DNA of 64,000 nt from Enchytraeus crypticus (Eukaryota; Annelida; Clitellata; Enchytraeida; Enchytraeidae), in NCBI GenBank assembly GCA_905160935.1, contig CAJHZI010000422.1:235001-299000 (forward strand). The letters are read 5' to 3'. Under the pieces are notes generated by a model, which searched no databases, was not told the origin of the DNA, and was given only the letters and a program-made list of their open reading frames with translations. A program made the position numbers and the translations under genes. Each line of letters starts with the position of its first letter. Positions within the stretch are counted from its first letter, which is position 1. Shown here piece by piece: positions 11,286 to 29,500 of this stretch.

Positions 11286-12008
11286 CAGTGGCGGATCCAG
11301 GGGGGCCCAGGGGGAGCCCGCCCCCCCCCCCTTAGGCCCGGCGATAAATTTTTTCAACTATATTTTAATTGTTTCTATGGTAATTTCTATGTCAGTATGT
11401 TTATAAGGGTAGTGGTTAGGGTGGGGGGAGGGGGGGTACGAGAGGGAACTCAGTTAGACTAGATCATTTGGACTAGGGGCCAATATTTTGTATACTTGGA
11501 CCCCATAAATGGAAGGGGCCCGAAAGATGTTGACCGGTTCAGTAGCTCTCAATTTTCGCTTTAACCACGGTATAAGAGGAAAAAAGGGTGCTAGTAAACA
11601 ATGTGAACTCTGTCCCACAGCAGTGGTGCAAACAGTCTTGGCTAAGAGGGGCTTAAACCCCCCTACCGCCAAAATTAGGTCACATTTGCAATTCGTCCAA
11701 ATCCGCTGAATTTCTTCAGAGGTGAAAAAATTGACCTACTTTTTCCAAAACAAATGTAGGATTTATTTTAAGTTTTCTCTCACTTTAGTAGGGGGGTATG
11801 AGTGGAGTGAGGTGGGGGGGGGGGGAATATACACTCACTCTACTAGCTGAGCGCAGCTAAAACATTTTTAGCCACCCCCCTCCACACAGCATTTTTTCTA
11901 ATTGCGCCACATGTCCCGAAAAGGGGAGGGGCGTAAGCAAAAAATGTGTACATTCTCAAAAAGAAATTCGCCCCCCCCCCCCTTAAGAAATTCCTGTATC
12001 CGCCCCTG
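11286..12008. mobile_element. Non-autonomous hAT-like DNA transposon, 723 bp
   Basis: Terminal inverted repeats: the left end is CAGTGGCGGATCCAGG and the right end, reverse-complemented, is CAGGGGCGGATACAGG. Flanking 8-bp direct repeats are GTCTTCAG (11278-11285) and GTCTTCAT (12009-12016), 7 of 8 identical. CAG-starting TIRs of the CAGNGGCGGAT type with 8-bp target duplications are characteristic of hAT elements. The interior holds long G and C runs near both ends and no transposase-like frame, so it depends on another copy for mobility. The 66-72 residue open frames inside are not considered genes. Confidence 0.85.
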
Positions 12009-12297
12009 GTCTTCATAACACAATTACATTAATTTTAAGTTCATGTAGGCCTTTTTCTCTTTCATGCTCTGCACAACAAACATTGCATCTTTATCTCTAC
12101 TACTAATATCTTACGTATTAATAATATAACAATAATAAAAATAATAAAGGTTTGACTTCCGTTTCCTCAAAAAAGGATGATGCTAAGGACGTTATTGCTC
12201 TATTAGGGAAAGTTACATGCAAGAATACGTACATTTGAATTTCTACTCGCGGAATACTTAATTTATTAAATATTAATTTTTATTTGCTTTTGTTTGT

Positions 12298-12660
12298 GTG
12301 GCTAAGCAAAGCTTAGACCCCCAAATATTTAGTTAGCAAAAACTGAGGCAAAGGAAACCACCTCGAAGAGGCGACTGACAAAAAGTTGCGAAGACAGTCT
12401 ATAATGAAGTTCTCATCGTCAACATTGTGGTGTAGACTAAATTCTTCAAAATTATAGACATATTTTAATAAAAGTCTCGCAACCTTACATTCACTGCATT
12501 GTATAATTTACCTCAATGTATAATAATGTTGGATTTTATATTACTGTGGTGAAAATTTAAATATATCTTGATATTTACTAAGCTACGCGTTGTATAATTA
12601 TTGTGTCTTTAAATCAACTCAAGACATGTACCTGTCATCTGGCGATTAAAATAGTTCACA
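12298..12660 (+). repeat. Unnamed dispersed repeat E, copy 1
   Basis: Begins GTGGCTAAGCAAAGCTTAG and ends CTGTCATCTGGCGATTAAAA plus TAGTTCACAATAAAA. Shared blocks with copies 2 and 3: CAAATATTTAGTTAGCA, ACTGAGGC, CACCTC, and a near 'ACATTG.GGTGTA' block. No long open frame. Its class is unknown. Confidence 0.7.
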
Positions 12661-12661
12661 A

Positions 12662-12890
12662 TAAAAAACACGCTTTGCGCTGACATCTATCGCTCTTGAT
12701 GCCTACAATAACATATCATAATGCAGTTATGATATGTTATTCTTGACGCTTAAACCGTTCAGAAATTTAGTCCATTTTCCGTATAGCCAGTCCTGTGAAT
12801 GTCCGAGATTTTGCTCTAAAAGATTAGCTTCGCCAAGGATCGAATCCACGACAGTTCAATTAATTTCAGGAACGATCGTTTAAAATTGTA
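12662..12890 (-). mobile_element. SINE-B copy (tRNA-like), rearranged
   Basis: Reverse orientation. It carries 'CAGTCCTGTGAATGTCCGAG' and a degenerate box B seen as GGATCGAATCC. An internal palindrome, ACATATCATAAT..ATGATATGT, around 12710-12740 interrupts the copy. It abuts repeat E copy 1. Confidence 0.6.
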
Positions 12891-13324
12891 TGACGTATCG
12901 AGACACTCAAATTAAATGAATCCCTCCAATTGCATTGTTTTTTACAACGTAAATTGCAATTTTTAGAACGTTTAGAACTTATGAAAAGGAAGTGGCTACC
13001 GAATACAGATCAACTATTTATTATGGTAGATTGGTGATGATGTAATGTAAGTGTGCTCAGGTCAGGACGGACGGGAAATTGTTGAGTTTTCTGACAAGAG
13101 AAGTGAGTCGAAAAACCTAAGTCGGGGTTCGATTGATTTCTGCAAAACGGACGAAGATGATGACGACAATCCCGTGATTTCCTACATGAGAAGAGAAGGC
13201 GCTACAATTGGAGGAATCTGGATTTACTGGAAGATTTGAATTTTACTATTTATATTTGTTTATTAATCTGTAATAATCATTAATTAAAATAAATACTGTA
13301 GGGATAATCCCACCATTGGATTTA

Positions 13325-13432
13325 GATTAGAGACGCCCCTGACATCATCCTGGTATAAGGAAACGAGCGTTAAATCTTTTTTATTATTACTATTATTGTT
13401 ACTATTATTCTTTTTATTATTATATACTCAAT
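13325..13432 (+). mobile_element. LINE family A 3' tail (solo) with (TTA)n
   Basis: CCCTGACATCATCCTGGTAT.AGGAAACGAGCGTTAAATC followed by (TTA)n. It matches the end of the LINE at 30840-32215 and is probably a severely 5'-truncated insertion. Confidence 0.65.
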
Positions 13433-13455
13433 GATATATTTTATTTGCTTATTAA

Positions 13456-13826
13456 TTTTGGCTAAGCATTGCCTAGCCCGGCAAATATTTCGTTAGCAGA
13501 AACTGAGGCCATGAGGCCCACCTCAAAGATAGAATGTAAGAGACTGTCTATACACAAATCTCTTCCTCGACATTGCGATGTGAACTTAATCACTTATTAT
13601 TCTAATCTTATTCTAGTAAAAACATCTCAATCTTGTATCAACTGTAATTGCTGAATTTAGATCATAACACTATATTGTTGAACTTAACTATATCAAAGTT
13701 AATGTATAGCTTGGTATGTTGACTTGGTAATTTGTATAAATAATCTAAATGTTGAATACATTCAGTGTAAGTCAGGCATGGGACATATCTGTCATCTGGC
13801 GAATAAATTAGTTCACAATAAAAATA
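13456..13826 (+). repeat. Unnamed dispersed repeat E, copy 2
   Basis: Begins GGCTAAGCATTGCCTAGCC and ends CTGTCATCTGGCGAATAAAT plus TAGTTCACAATAAAA. It keeps a full set of the blocks shared with copies 1 and 3. Confidence 0.7.
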
Positions 13827-13904
13827 AATGCACGCCGAGAAAATTGTAAAACTGGAAAATCTGAAAAAATCGGGAAAAACTGGGCTGGGAAAATTTTATC
13901 TTTA

Positions 13905-14095
13905 TGCGGCGTGCCACACGTCACACATTGATCTCTCCCTAATAACAACAATTCATTCTTAAGATCGCGGTTAGTGGGTTCGAATCCCAGCCGCGCTGAT
14001 CTGATAGTAAAAACTTGGACATTCACTGGACTGTTATATGGGAAATGGACTAAATTGCCTAACGGTTAGAACATAGGTGGTATTAAAACTAAAAT
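13905..14095 (+). mobile_element. SINE-B copy
   Basis: Contains the box B core GGGTTCGAATCCCAG, then GCCGCGCTGATCTGATAG, CATTCACTGGACTG and AATTGCCTAACGGTTAGAAC, the conserved downstream body of SINE-B. Confidence 0.7.
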
Positions 14096-14395
14096 AATAA
14101 TAACATAATAACAATTACAGTGCCACAGTCATCAATGACAACATGGAGCACTATTGATACAAAATCAAGCCGGCGAGCAAAAAGAAGGTCCAAAAGCGGT
14201 GCAAATTCCAAAATCCAGATAATCAGTCCAAAGTATTACTGGTTTACAAGGGATTACTGGTTTCTGAGGTGGATTCTCGTTGCATCGATCACTCGAGTAG
14301 CCATCACAATAGTTGTTATTATCACTTTTATTTATTGTTATTATTTTACTTTCAATTTGTTAAAAGTTTTTTAATCAATTATCATATAGTACAAT

Positions 14396-14776
14396 ATGGC
14401 TAAGCATCGCCTAGTCCGTCAAATATTTATAAACAGCAACTTTTACAAGAAAGGAAACTTGTACCGCGGTATGCCAGCAAATTGTCACATAGTGATAAAT
14501 TATTGACAAATTCCTCTACATTGCGGTGGATATTCAGAGGCTATCATTTAATGTTGTAAATTGGTACTTTGGCAAAGACATCGCAATCTTACCTTTTCTG
14601 GCATTTCTCAGTCAATATCTCGATATTTTGATGTTGAAATTGCAAATATTATTGGGTTGTCATTACAAAGGTCTCTCGTTATTCAAAATAAATAAAGGTT
14701 CTAGAGGTTATAGTTCTAGTAGTAGCTTTAAATCATCAAGGAATCAGATCTGTCATCTGGCGAATAACGTATTATG
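14396..14776 (+). repeat. Unnamed dispersed repeat E, copy 3
   Basis: Begins TGGCTAAGCATCGCCTAGTC and ends TCTGTCATCTGGCGAATAA. It is the most diverged of the three copies, which lie within 2.5 kb in the same orientation. Confidence 0.65.
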
Positions 14777-20788
<6,012 letters not shown>

Positions 20789-20829
20789 TGACTGAACGTT
20801 ACACCCTAACGAGTAATCTCTCGTACCGC

Positions 20830-21180
20830 TGTCGATATTATGTAGAATTGTCGATACTAGCTATCCCAACTATCTCGTCACTAGTTACTAGTGAAGCTAT
20901 CACAACTAGCCCTTCACTACTTCACTAGTTACTAATGAAACTATCACGACTAGCCCTTCACTAGTTACTAGTGAAGCTATCACGACTAGCCCGTCGCTAG
21001 TACTAGTGAAGCTACCACGACTAGCCCTTCTTTAGTTACTAGTGATGCCATCACGACTAGCCCTTCACTAGTTACTAGTGATGCCATCACGACTAGCCCT
21101 TCACTAGTTACTAGTGAAGCTATCACGACTCTGTCGTCGCTAGTTACTAGTGAAGCTATCCCTAGTGACTAGCTCACCAA
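20830..21180. repeat. Minisatellite in the presumed CCDC102 3' UTR
   Basis: About nine ~36-bp units containing ACTAGTTACTAGTGAAGCTA and TCACGACTAGCCCTTC. ACTAGTTACTAGT is a 13-bp palindrome, so the transcript could form repeated hairpins. It begins ~50 bases after the stop codon. Confidence 0.85.
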
Positions 21181-21870
21181 ACAGTCTATTTTTTGAAAGC
21201 ATTTCAGTGAGTTTGAAATTCTTTTACATTGGGTCTGGTCATTTTATGAGTTAATTTTTCTGGTGTTTCTGATGTTTCTTTATTACTAATCTGCATATAA
21301 ATTTAAACCCTGTTTTTGCCAGGCATGATTAAGTATTCTATTAAGTCCCACTGACGGTGGAGTAAAAGTGGTTTAATTTAAAACCAAGGTCAGGGTCGTA
21401 TTGGATTCTCACGTATTAAGATATAGTGTTCATCAAGAGAATTGTACTGGTCATCATTTTCAGCCAATTCTCCTATCTTTCTTATTTATGTGTTAAAGTC
21501 AATGAACTCAATCATTTAGTTCATTTGTCTGTGTCATCGTTTAGGTCTTCCATGTGTGTATAGCCTTTCATCAAAGTCACCTTTTGTTTCTTTAATTTCA
21601 AAATCGGTGATCTAACTTAGTGGATTGAATCTATAAGTTGGTGAATAAAATCACAGATTTAATTAAAGGTAATAGTGGTGATTAGTGTAACTATGCGAGA
21701 TATTTATTTATTGAAGCCTTAAATAAATAAATATTTACTTATTGATAGGTATTTTGAGTGAACGTCTGCCTGTTTGACAGTTGTTGACACTTGTTGTTGT
21801 TGTTGTTGTTGCAGTGTCTCTAGCATGCATATTAGTTTTAAAATATAAAATTACATTCACTAGTAATCAT

Positions 21871-21902
<32 letters not shown>

Positions 21903-21984
21903 GAAAAAATATATAATAAAAGGCAAATATAAAATATACCAAATAACAAAAATCAAATATAAAATGTATAACAAAAAGCACAGG
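21181..21984. other. Non-coding, possible 3' UTR and polyadenylation region
   Basis: Unique AT-rich DNA with a (TTG)n run (21789-21812) and a (TA)n run (21871-21897). AATAAA occurs at about 21644, but nothing shows that it is the one used. Confidence 0.35.
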
Positions 21985-22111
21985 CTGGAGCCTGTGGCGA
22001 TGTCGGTAAGATATTCGATTGCGGATCAGTCTATGCGGGGTTCAATTCCTGGGGTCGCCCGTCACTGACATCACTTTCTAGTAAGGAAACTGACGTTAAC
22101 ATTAGCTTTAC
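21985..22111 (+). mobile_element. SINE-A copy
   Basis: Full-length type: CTGGAGCCTGTGGCGATGTC, box B GGTTCAATTCC, tail AGGAAACTGACGTTAACATT. Confidence 0.88.
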
Positions 22112-22342
22112 TTTCTCTTCATGTTCAACTGTAAGATCTGATAGGGTATTTAGTGTGTGTTTTATAAAGCTTTAATGTTTTGTTTAATGTCGTTGTTGGC
22201 GCAAGAATGGTGTATGAGATAACTGAGCAGAATGTTGAACTAGAGACCTCCTGTTCGCTATTCAAACGTTCTATCAGCTCTGGCATCTGAGGCTACAAAG
22301 TATCCTGCGATACGATTTAGTTAAATATCATGTTAGTAAAAG

Positions 22343-22473
22343 CTGGTAAAGCTAATGTTAACGTCAGTTTCCTCACTCGAAAGCGATGTCAGTGACGGGA
22401 GAGCCTAGGATTTTATCCCCGCGCATATTAATCCGCGGTGGAGTATCTTACAGACGTCGCCACCGGCTCTAGG
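22343..22473 (-). mobile_element. SINE-A copy
   Basis: Reverse orientation. CTGGTAAAGCTAATGTTAAC begins the complement of the tail and GTCGCCACCGGCTC the complement of the head. Confidence 0.88.
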
Positions 22474-22949
22474 GAGTGTGATGTAGCCTATGTAGTTTAT
22501 CTGATGTAGCCTAGTGGTTATCGTTGTCGTCTTTCCAGCTTTGGACTCCATGTGTTCAATTTCTTGTGGAGTGAGAATCTCTGCTCTAATCTGAAATCGT
22601 TGCTGATCTTTTATTGTAAATATCAAATTTCTAGATGTTATTTTGGATGATTGTAGAACAACTGCAGTTCTTGTGCGCTACATTCTCAACTCTTTCTCAA
22701 TCATGTATGTTATAAATGTTTAGCTAAAGTTAACAATGAAAAGTATTGTGTGTAGGCTTTGTGATATAAATACATGTATTCAACAGTTTCAGTATATTTG
22801 TACGACACACAGTGAATACGCTGCAAACGTATTGTTAATGTATTTTATATGTATTGCACATGTATGATGAGGTATTGGAAGATAGAGGTAAAGTCAGTCT
22901 TTAAATTTTTTAATTTCATGTTTAGATACTCTTATGTGTTTAACTGTAA

Positions 22950-22951
22950 CG

Positions 22952-23006
<55 letters not shown>

Positions 23007-23230
23007 GAGCACTGCCTATTGGCAGGTTCATGGCATATAACCACTCCACATATTTCTATCCACTGCCTTTTTCTGCATTTCAACATATCGATTAATTATC
23101 AAATTATTCAGCATCGCAAGTCTCGGTCTTCCTCTAACCTTTCTTCCTTCCATTCCTCTCTCAGATAACTCTTTCATCAAATCATCCCCTCTCAGTACGT
23201 GACCCATCCAGTTCTTCTTTCTATTCCTTG
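22950..23230 (-). mobile_element. Retroposon family C fragment with (GA)n tail
   Basis: (CT)n of ~50 bases at 22957-23005, then TTAGAGCACTGCCTATTGGC and, further on, CAAGTCTCGGTCTTCCTC and CATCAAATCATCCCCTCTCA, matching the body of the copy at 2093-2430. Confidence 0.75.
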
Positions 23231-23667
23231 TGATATTTCGTGTTTGTTTATATTTTAATTAATGTAATAATAAGTTTAGTTTATTCTACATTCATTTACT
23301 CTTTGTTTTATACATTTTAGTAGGTGTAGGCCTGACTCTCACAATCGGTCTGTCACTATCAGCCTGTCAATCAATTCCATTGTCATATCTCTGTGAGTGT
23401 TACATACATGTAGCCACGCCTTGTCCTACAAAATCAACCAATCAGATGTAGTTTTGCTTTCGACGCTTGCAGAGTCATTGCATCATCAGCTAGTGCTTTC
23501 ATTTGCTTATCTTTTATTTATTTTATAATTTGTGATGTGACAGAGTTAACTAAGTTATTAATTACCTCTTCAACAGGGCCGCTTTCAGATAGAAATGTGT
23601 TGTAATAAAGTAATGTTTACGTACGACTTTATTGGCAATGAAAATTAATGTTGTTTTAGGAATATAT

Positions 23668-23832
23668 CTCTCTTAATGTGCTGCCTACTCGCAGGTCCAT
23701 AGTATATAACGCCTCCACTCTTCTGTCTCTTCCGCTTTCCTCTTCATTTCCACATATGAGTGGGCCTTTAAATCATTTAACATACCTAATCTCGGCCTGC
23801 CCCTGCCTCTTTTCCCTCTCCCTTAAGAAATA
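23668..23832 (-). mobile_element. Retroposon family C fragment
   Basis: Contains TCTTAATGTGCTGCCTACTC, GCAGGTCCATAGTATATAAC and TGAGTGGGCCTTTAAATCAT. Confidence 0.7.
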
Positions 23833-24003
23833 TATGTAGATGAATATCGTAAAGAGCAGAGTTGACCAAGAGTTTGATAGTTCCACAGCGTCTTCACTCG
23901 TCAGTATTGTGTATAGGTACTTTGTATTACTGCAGATTATATATAAGAGTAGTTAATGTATGACCTCATGTAACATTGTAGACCTACAACAGGGTCTATA
24001 TAC

Positions 24004-24236
24004 CATCATCGTCATCATCTTCCCTTAAATCCCAGTTTAACTAAGGTCGGGATACGAATAGACTTTCTCCAATCCTCCCTGTCCCACACCATATCATCAG
24101 TCAATCCCTTATTTTTCATATCCTTCTTAATCACCGCATCCCAAGTCAATTGTGGTCTACCTATCTCAAGCTTAACATCCAGCTCTTCCCTCCAAACTCT
24201 CTTTACTATACATATATTACTTGGTCTATATACCAT
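24004..24236 (-). mobile_element. LINE family B ORF2 C-terminus
   Basis: The minus strand keeps an intact frame that reads GRPQLTWDAVIKKDMKNKGL, TDDMVWDREDWRKS and IRIPTLVKLGFKGR, the usual end of a LINE ORF2 protein. This is the best coding copy of the family. It lacks the reverse transcriptase domain and is truncated. Confidence 0.8.
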
Positions 24237-24269
24237 GTAGTGACAAATATATTTGCTCTGTTGAGTGTT

Positions 24270-24610
24270 GGATGATCTATGACAGTCTGTTCATCAGATA
24301 AATCTGATAGTAGTCTGTGTCGGACACCATCTGTTCATCAGATAATTCTGATAGTAGTCTATATAGGACATCATGTGCACATCTGTTCGTCAGGTAATTC
24401 TAATAGTCTGTGTATGACACCCTGTGCACATCTGTTCATCAGATAATTCTGATAGTCTGTGTATGACACCCTGTGCACATCTGTTCATCAGATAATTCTG
24501 ATAGTCTGTGTATGACACCCTGTGCTCATCTGTTCATCAGATAATTCTGATAGCAATCTGTGTATGACTCCGTGTGCTCATCTGTTCATCAGATAATTCT
24601 GATATAACTT
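24270..24610. repeat. Minisatellite, ~50-bp unit
   Basis: Six or seven units of CTGTTCATCAGATAATTCTG, ATAGTCTGTGTATGACACC and CTGTGCACAT. Confidence 0.9.
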
Positions 24611-24837
24611 TATACTGGTTCAGGAAGGCGTAAAGACTTGTAACACGAGTCTATATCCGACGCAGTGTTATTTTGTCGAAAATCTAAAGCTCTGAACGGT
24701 GCAGTCTTTTAAACATTTCAATCTCAAAACTAGCGCAACAGAAATAATTCCAGTGCTAATTGTTGTCACTTACTGCATCAAGTACTACTAGAACAAAATG
24801 TACGGGTTCAAAATTTGACTTAAAAAGTAAAATAAAC

Positions 24838-25075
24838 CCGCATTTTAGTGAAACGATCAACTATGCTGATATCTATCACTTTTTAATATCAAATGTTTAA
24901 ACCGTCAGGCAATTTAGACTATATTCCGTGCAATCAGTCCAGTGAATGTCCGAGATTTTATTCTTATGTCAGCGCGGCTGGGACTCGAACCCACGAGGGT
25001 TCAATTCACTCTAATTGTTGTTATTATTATTAAACTTCACGACGTTACCCTACCCTACTGAGACATACTTAAATC
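24838..25075 (-). mobile_element. SINE-B copy
   Basis: Reverse orientation. It keeps the tRNA-like part (box B complement GGGACTCGAACCC), CAGTGAATGTCCGAGATTTT, the CCGTCAGGCAATTTAGAC body, and CTATCACTTTTTAATATC at the 3' end. An ATTGTTGTTATTATTATT insertion splits the tRNA-like part. Confidence 0.75.
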
Positions 25076-26064
25076 AACTAAGAAAAAACTATTTTGAAAC
25101 TATACAAGCAGGTACAAAGCTACGCTCATTGAATATAGGCTTATTAATAAATAACTTTTTAGAAATAAAGTACTACTTAGAATCATGAACTTCTTAAATA
25201 TCTTTTGATACCCTAGTAGAATTGCTGCTCTTGAAACTGTACTGGTCAAATTGAATGTTTACTAAATACATAGACTCTATGGAAACACATGATTTAAAGA
25301 TGGCGGCCGTTATGCCTAAATTATAACATTTTCTGGTATTGTTGTGTATTTTTAGAATTGTAATACACGAGCAGTTAGTTATCCATGATGACATATAACA
25401 TGGCAAAGAGATGCTCATTAACGTGGACAAACGTTTAAATATTTACAATATCCGTCCATTGTTGATCAGTTTTTGAAAGATGTCTTAACCTATGACACCG
25501 ATTTATTTAATATGATCTGTTTTTCACATCAAGTACATTCTCTGCCATATCGTAAATAGTTGATAAGCTTAGTTTTTGAAATTTTATAAATTAACCAATG
25601 TATCTTCAATGGGTGTATAGATTTTTCAGAATAACCATATACGTGTTTGAAAGCATTAAATGCTTATTTAAGATTCGCTAAAAACGTGAGCTACTTAAAT
25701 ATATAATTCGGTAAGATAAAGAATGATATACTAGTATATCTACGAATAAGCCAGTGACCAGTTAAATGTTAATATGAAATTTCTAATGTCCCAAATCTGT
25801 ACGGTGTAAATATTTAATTAAAACAAGTATTCACTGATGAATCAATATTATACAAACTTCTTTTATTTACCATACAGACTTTTAAATAGATTGATAGTTC
25901 TGTCTTGCAATTCATATCAGAGAGCTCATTCCATATATTAAGAAAGTTCTGTCAGTATCATTTTAACATTTGTCTGGTCTACTTCCAGATAGGCTGTAGC
26001 GTCTCAGATTTGGATTTTAAAAGTAAAACTTGCAACGTTTATAAAGTCTACCAAAAGTCATTAC
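25076..26064. other. Non-coding single-copy DNA
   Basis: AT-rich intergenic sequence; no exon, repeat or RNA gene recognised. Confidence 0.35.
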
Positions 26065-26278
26065 TAATGACTTAATAGCGTAGGGGTAACATCATGAAGT
26101 TTTAAATGACAGATCCTGAGGTGAATGGAACCCTCGTGGGTTCGAATCCCAGCCGTGCTGATCTGAGAGTAAAATTGGTTATACGGAAAATGGTCTAAAT
26201 TGCCTAACGGTTTAAACATGTGGTATTAAAAGTGATAGATATCAACATAGATGATCATTTCACTCTAGTGCGTATATA
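26065..26278 (+). mobile_element. SINE-B copy (best for tRNA-like head)
   Basis: Box A-like TAGCGTAGGGG near 26078, box B GGGTTCGAATCCC near 26138, then GCTGATCTGAGAG, GGTTATACGGAAAATGG, TTGCCTAACGGTTTAAAC and AAAGTGATAGATATCAACAT. It lies 230 bases upstream of the TRAPPC8 start codon. Confidence 0.78.
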
Positions 26279-26511
26279 CTTTTTTATTTGTGAAATATAA
26301 ATTAAAAGTTTTTGTAAAAACTTTTTGCCTAACTTTTTGTTCTCTGCAGATAATTAATGTAACGTAGTTATTGACATAGCCGAAGTGTTCATTTATATCC
26401 AGTGAAAACTAGTTCAATAAATTAGGCAGCATTACATAGAAAGTGCCTGCCCGATATAGTTATTTGATAGCATATATAAACAAGAGCTTAAGCTGACTCT
26501 AAGCAGAGGAA

Positions 26512-29500
26512 ATGGCACAGTGTCAGGAGACGGCGCAGGAGTTCATACAGAACGTCTTCTCACCGATGGTCGCTGTTCTCTGCAGTTCTGACGTCAAGAA
26601 CGTTTGTGACAAGAACAATCTGACGTTCGTAGAGCTCATACAGCCGTTCTGTCAGCTCAACACTGAGGGTACGTTGAGTTCTAAAGTACTATCTCTCTTT
26701 CTCTTAGTGCACTGCCTACTAGCCGGTCCATGGTATATAATGCCTCCACTCTTCTCTGTCTTCCGCTTTCCTCCTCATTTGCAATAATAATATTATACTA
26801 TATACTTCCAATACTAAATTACTATCTCTCTTGCTTAGGCTGGCTGGAGCTGGACTGGCTGGCTGGACTAGACTGGCTGGAGCCAGTGGCGAAGTCGGTA
26901 AGATACTCGACTGCGGATCAGTTGATGCGGGTTCAAATCCTGGGCTCGCCTGTCACTGACATCGCTTTGGAGTGACGAAACTGACGTTAACCTTAGCTTC
27001 TTTTTTAGTTTACTGCCTACTGGCAGGTCTGTGGTATATAATGCCTCCACTCTTCTCTGTCTTCCGCTTTCCTCCTCATTTGCAATATTAAGATTTTACT
27101 ATACTTCCAATACTAAAATACTATATATGATCCGATGATCCGAAAATTCTGTTACATTTATACTGAAAATACTTCAATAGTATACATAGAAATATGTGTG
27201 TATGTATAATTAAGTATTTTCTGCTTTTTGATATTATGTTTACAGAAAATCTTTGGTGTGTTTGATGTATTTTAAGGATGTTGGTGTGTTTGATGTATTT
27301 TAAGGATGTTGGTGTGTTTGATATATTTTGAAGATGTTTTGAGGATGTTTGTTGTAGTTTGAGGATGTTTGTTGTATTTTGAGGATGTTTGTTGTATTTT
27401 GAGGATTTTTATTGTATTGTTTGTTGTATTTTGAGGATGTTTGTTGTATTTTGAGGATTTTTACTGCATTGTTTGTTGTATTTTGAGGATGTTTGTTGTA
27501 TTTTGAGGATGTTTGTTGTATTTTGAGGCTATTTGTTGTATTTTGAGGATGTTTGTTGTATTTAGAGGATGTTTGTTGTATTTTGAGGATCTTTGTTGTA
27601 TTTTGAGGATCTTTGTTGTATTTTGAGGATCTTTGTTGTATTTTGAGGATCTTTGTTGTATTTGTGAGGATGTTTGGTGCTTCAGTGCAGATCAGAGACA
27701 CCACAAACGTAGCGCACACTATTAAAGGCCTGCGCGTTATTGTGCGTGACATGAACGCTTCTCCCCCACTGATGATTCACGCCAGAAAACTTCTCAACGA
27801 CGCTGTTACCAACGTCCTTCCAGCACAAAACACCGACATCATGCCCAAGTGTGTTACCACTGTCGGCAACCATGATCTACAGCTTGATGGTGAGTATTGC
27901 AGAGTCATGAGAAATTGTTAATTACTAAAGCTATGTTTAATTTTAAACTGCAGTAACTGACGTTATATTTATTTTAAAAGTCTAACGATGGGTCGCTGAT
28001 TTACCTAACTAAATATCAGCGAAACTTTTACTTTATGAGTAATTGTTGATATTGTGTTCTATTAACTGTTTGCCCTTTTGCATCATGATAGGATGTCCAA
28101 CTGTGAGGTCATAGATTCAGTAGCAGGAGGATATAGATTTCGAGGGTTTAGCGACTGTATTGGGTTATTTTATTACAGTATCTTTTTATGTGCACAATTA
28201 TTCGGTGCAATAAAATCCCGTGTATTTGATACTGTGCTGCTGCTGGAACCGATGCTGTCCTGATGAGAATGGTAAGAATAGCAAGCAGAGATAAATTGAC
28301 TCTGGCTTGACCTGATGTACTCTTGTTTGACCTGATGACCTCTGGCTTGACCTGATGAACTCTTGCATGACCTGATGAACTCTTGTTTGAAGCTGCTGAT
28401 TGGCCTCTGCACCCACGGCCCGTAACATTTAGCTGTATCTACTGTAGTGAACTGTTGCTGTAAGATTAAGAAATATAATTCGAGGTGATTGATTGATTGA
28501 TTGATTGATTGATGTCACAGCCAGTACTCCGTGGTATGAGGCGTACAGGACGGTGTTCTTTCAGATAGCCTACCCCACAGAGCACGAGTTCCTCTTCCAC
28601 TACCTTGCCTGTATCCTCTGCATCAATCACTCTAGTTCAAAAGCTAAGGTTAACGTCAGTTTCCTCATTCAGAAGTGATGTCAATGACGGGCGAGCCCAG
28701 GATTTGAACACCGCGCATGCTGATCCGCGGTATCTTACCGACATCGTCTCTGGCTCAAGCCAGTGTCTGCAGAGTTAACCAGTAGTAATGGTAACTTTTC
28801 TAATGCTCATCATTGTTTTGATGTTTATATTGTTTTATCTCAGTGAAATGATAGAGAATGAGTCTCTGGTCCCCATTCTTGTCCATCAAATTTGTACTAT
28901 CTAAGACTAAGTCTAGATACGACGTATCTTAAGTTTAGATATGTTTTTTGTTCAGAATCTTTGGCTCACCCGTCACTGGCATCGCTTTCGAGTGAGGAAC
29001 CTGACGTTAACATTGGCCTTAGCCTATGAGTCAGAGAAAGAGAAAGTTAGAAATGAGTTAGAAATGAGTCAGAGTCTTACATTAGAAATGAGTTGGTATC
29101 TTACATTTAGAAAAAGTGTTGTCTTATATTGGATATTGTACTTTTAAATAGTGTCTAACATTTAGCTGAAAATGATTTAGACTGGATGAAGGTTGTTCAG
29201 TTTTTGCTTAATACTGATAAATCCATCCAAGATGATAACTAAGCTACTTTTATGTTTAGTATAATTAGTCGGAATTCAGCTAACATTTAGTTTTTATGTA
29301 GTCTGTTATATTATCATCTTTTATTTTGAAATTTACTTTTAGTTATCATCATTGGCATCTTCTAATCAAGAATAAATCCTTGGAGGATAAATATTCATTG
29401 TTTTCTACCTGTTTCATTTATATTTTAAAAATTGGTATAAATAATAGCAATTTCTTTAACCAATGATTCATATTTGCTGCAATACCATAAATGATTGTGT

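Noticed and set aside
11454..11709. Open frames inside the hAT-like element as a transposase remnant
   Set aside because: Too short, on both strands, with none of the recognisable hAT dimerisation or catalytic motifs.
27300..27752. 150-residue minus-strand frame with KILKIQQ-like repeats
   Set aside because: Antisense of the minisatellite and of TRAPPC8 exon 2; not conserved with anything known.
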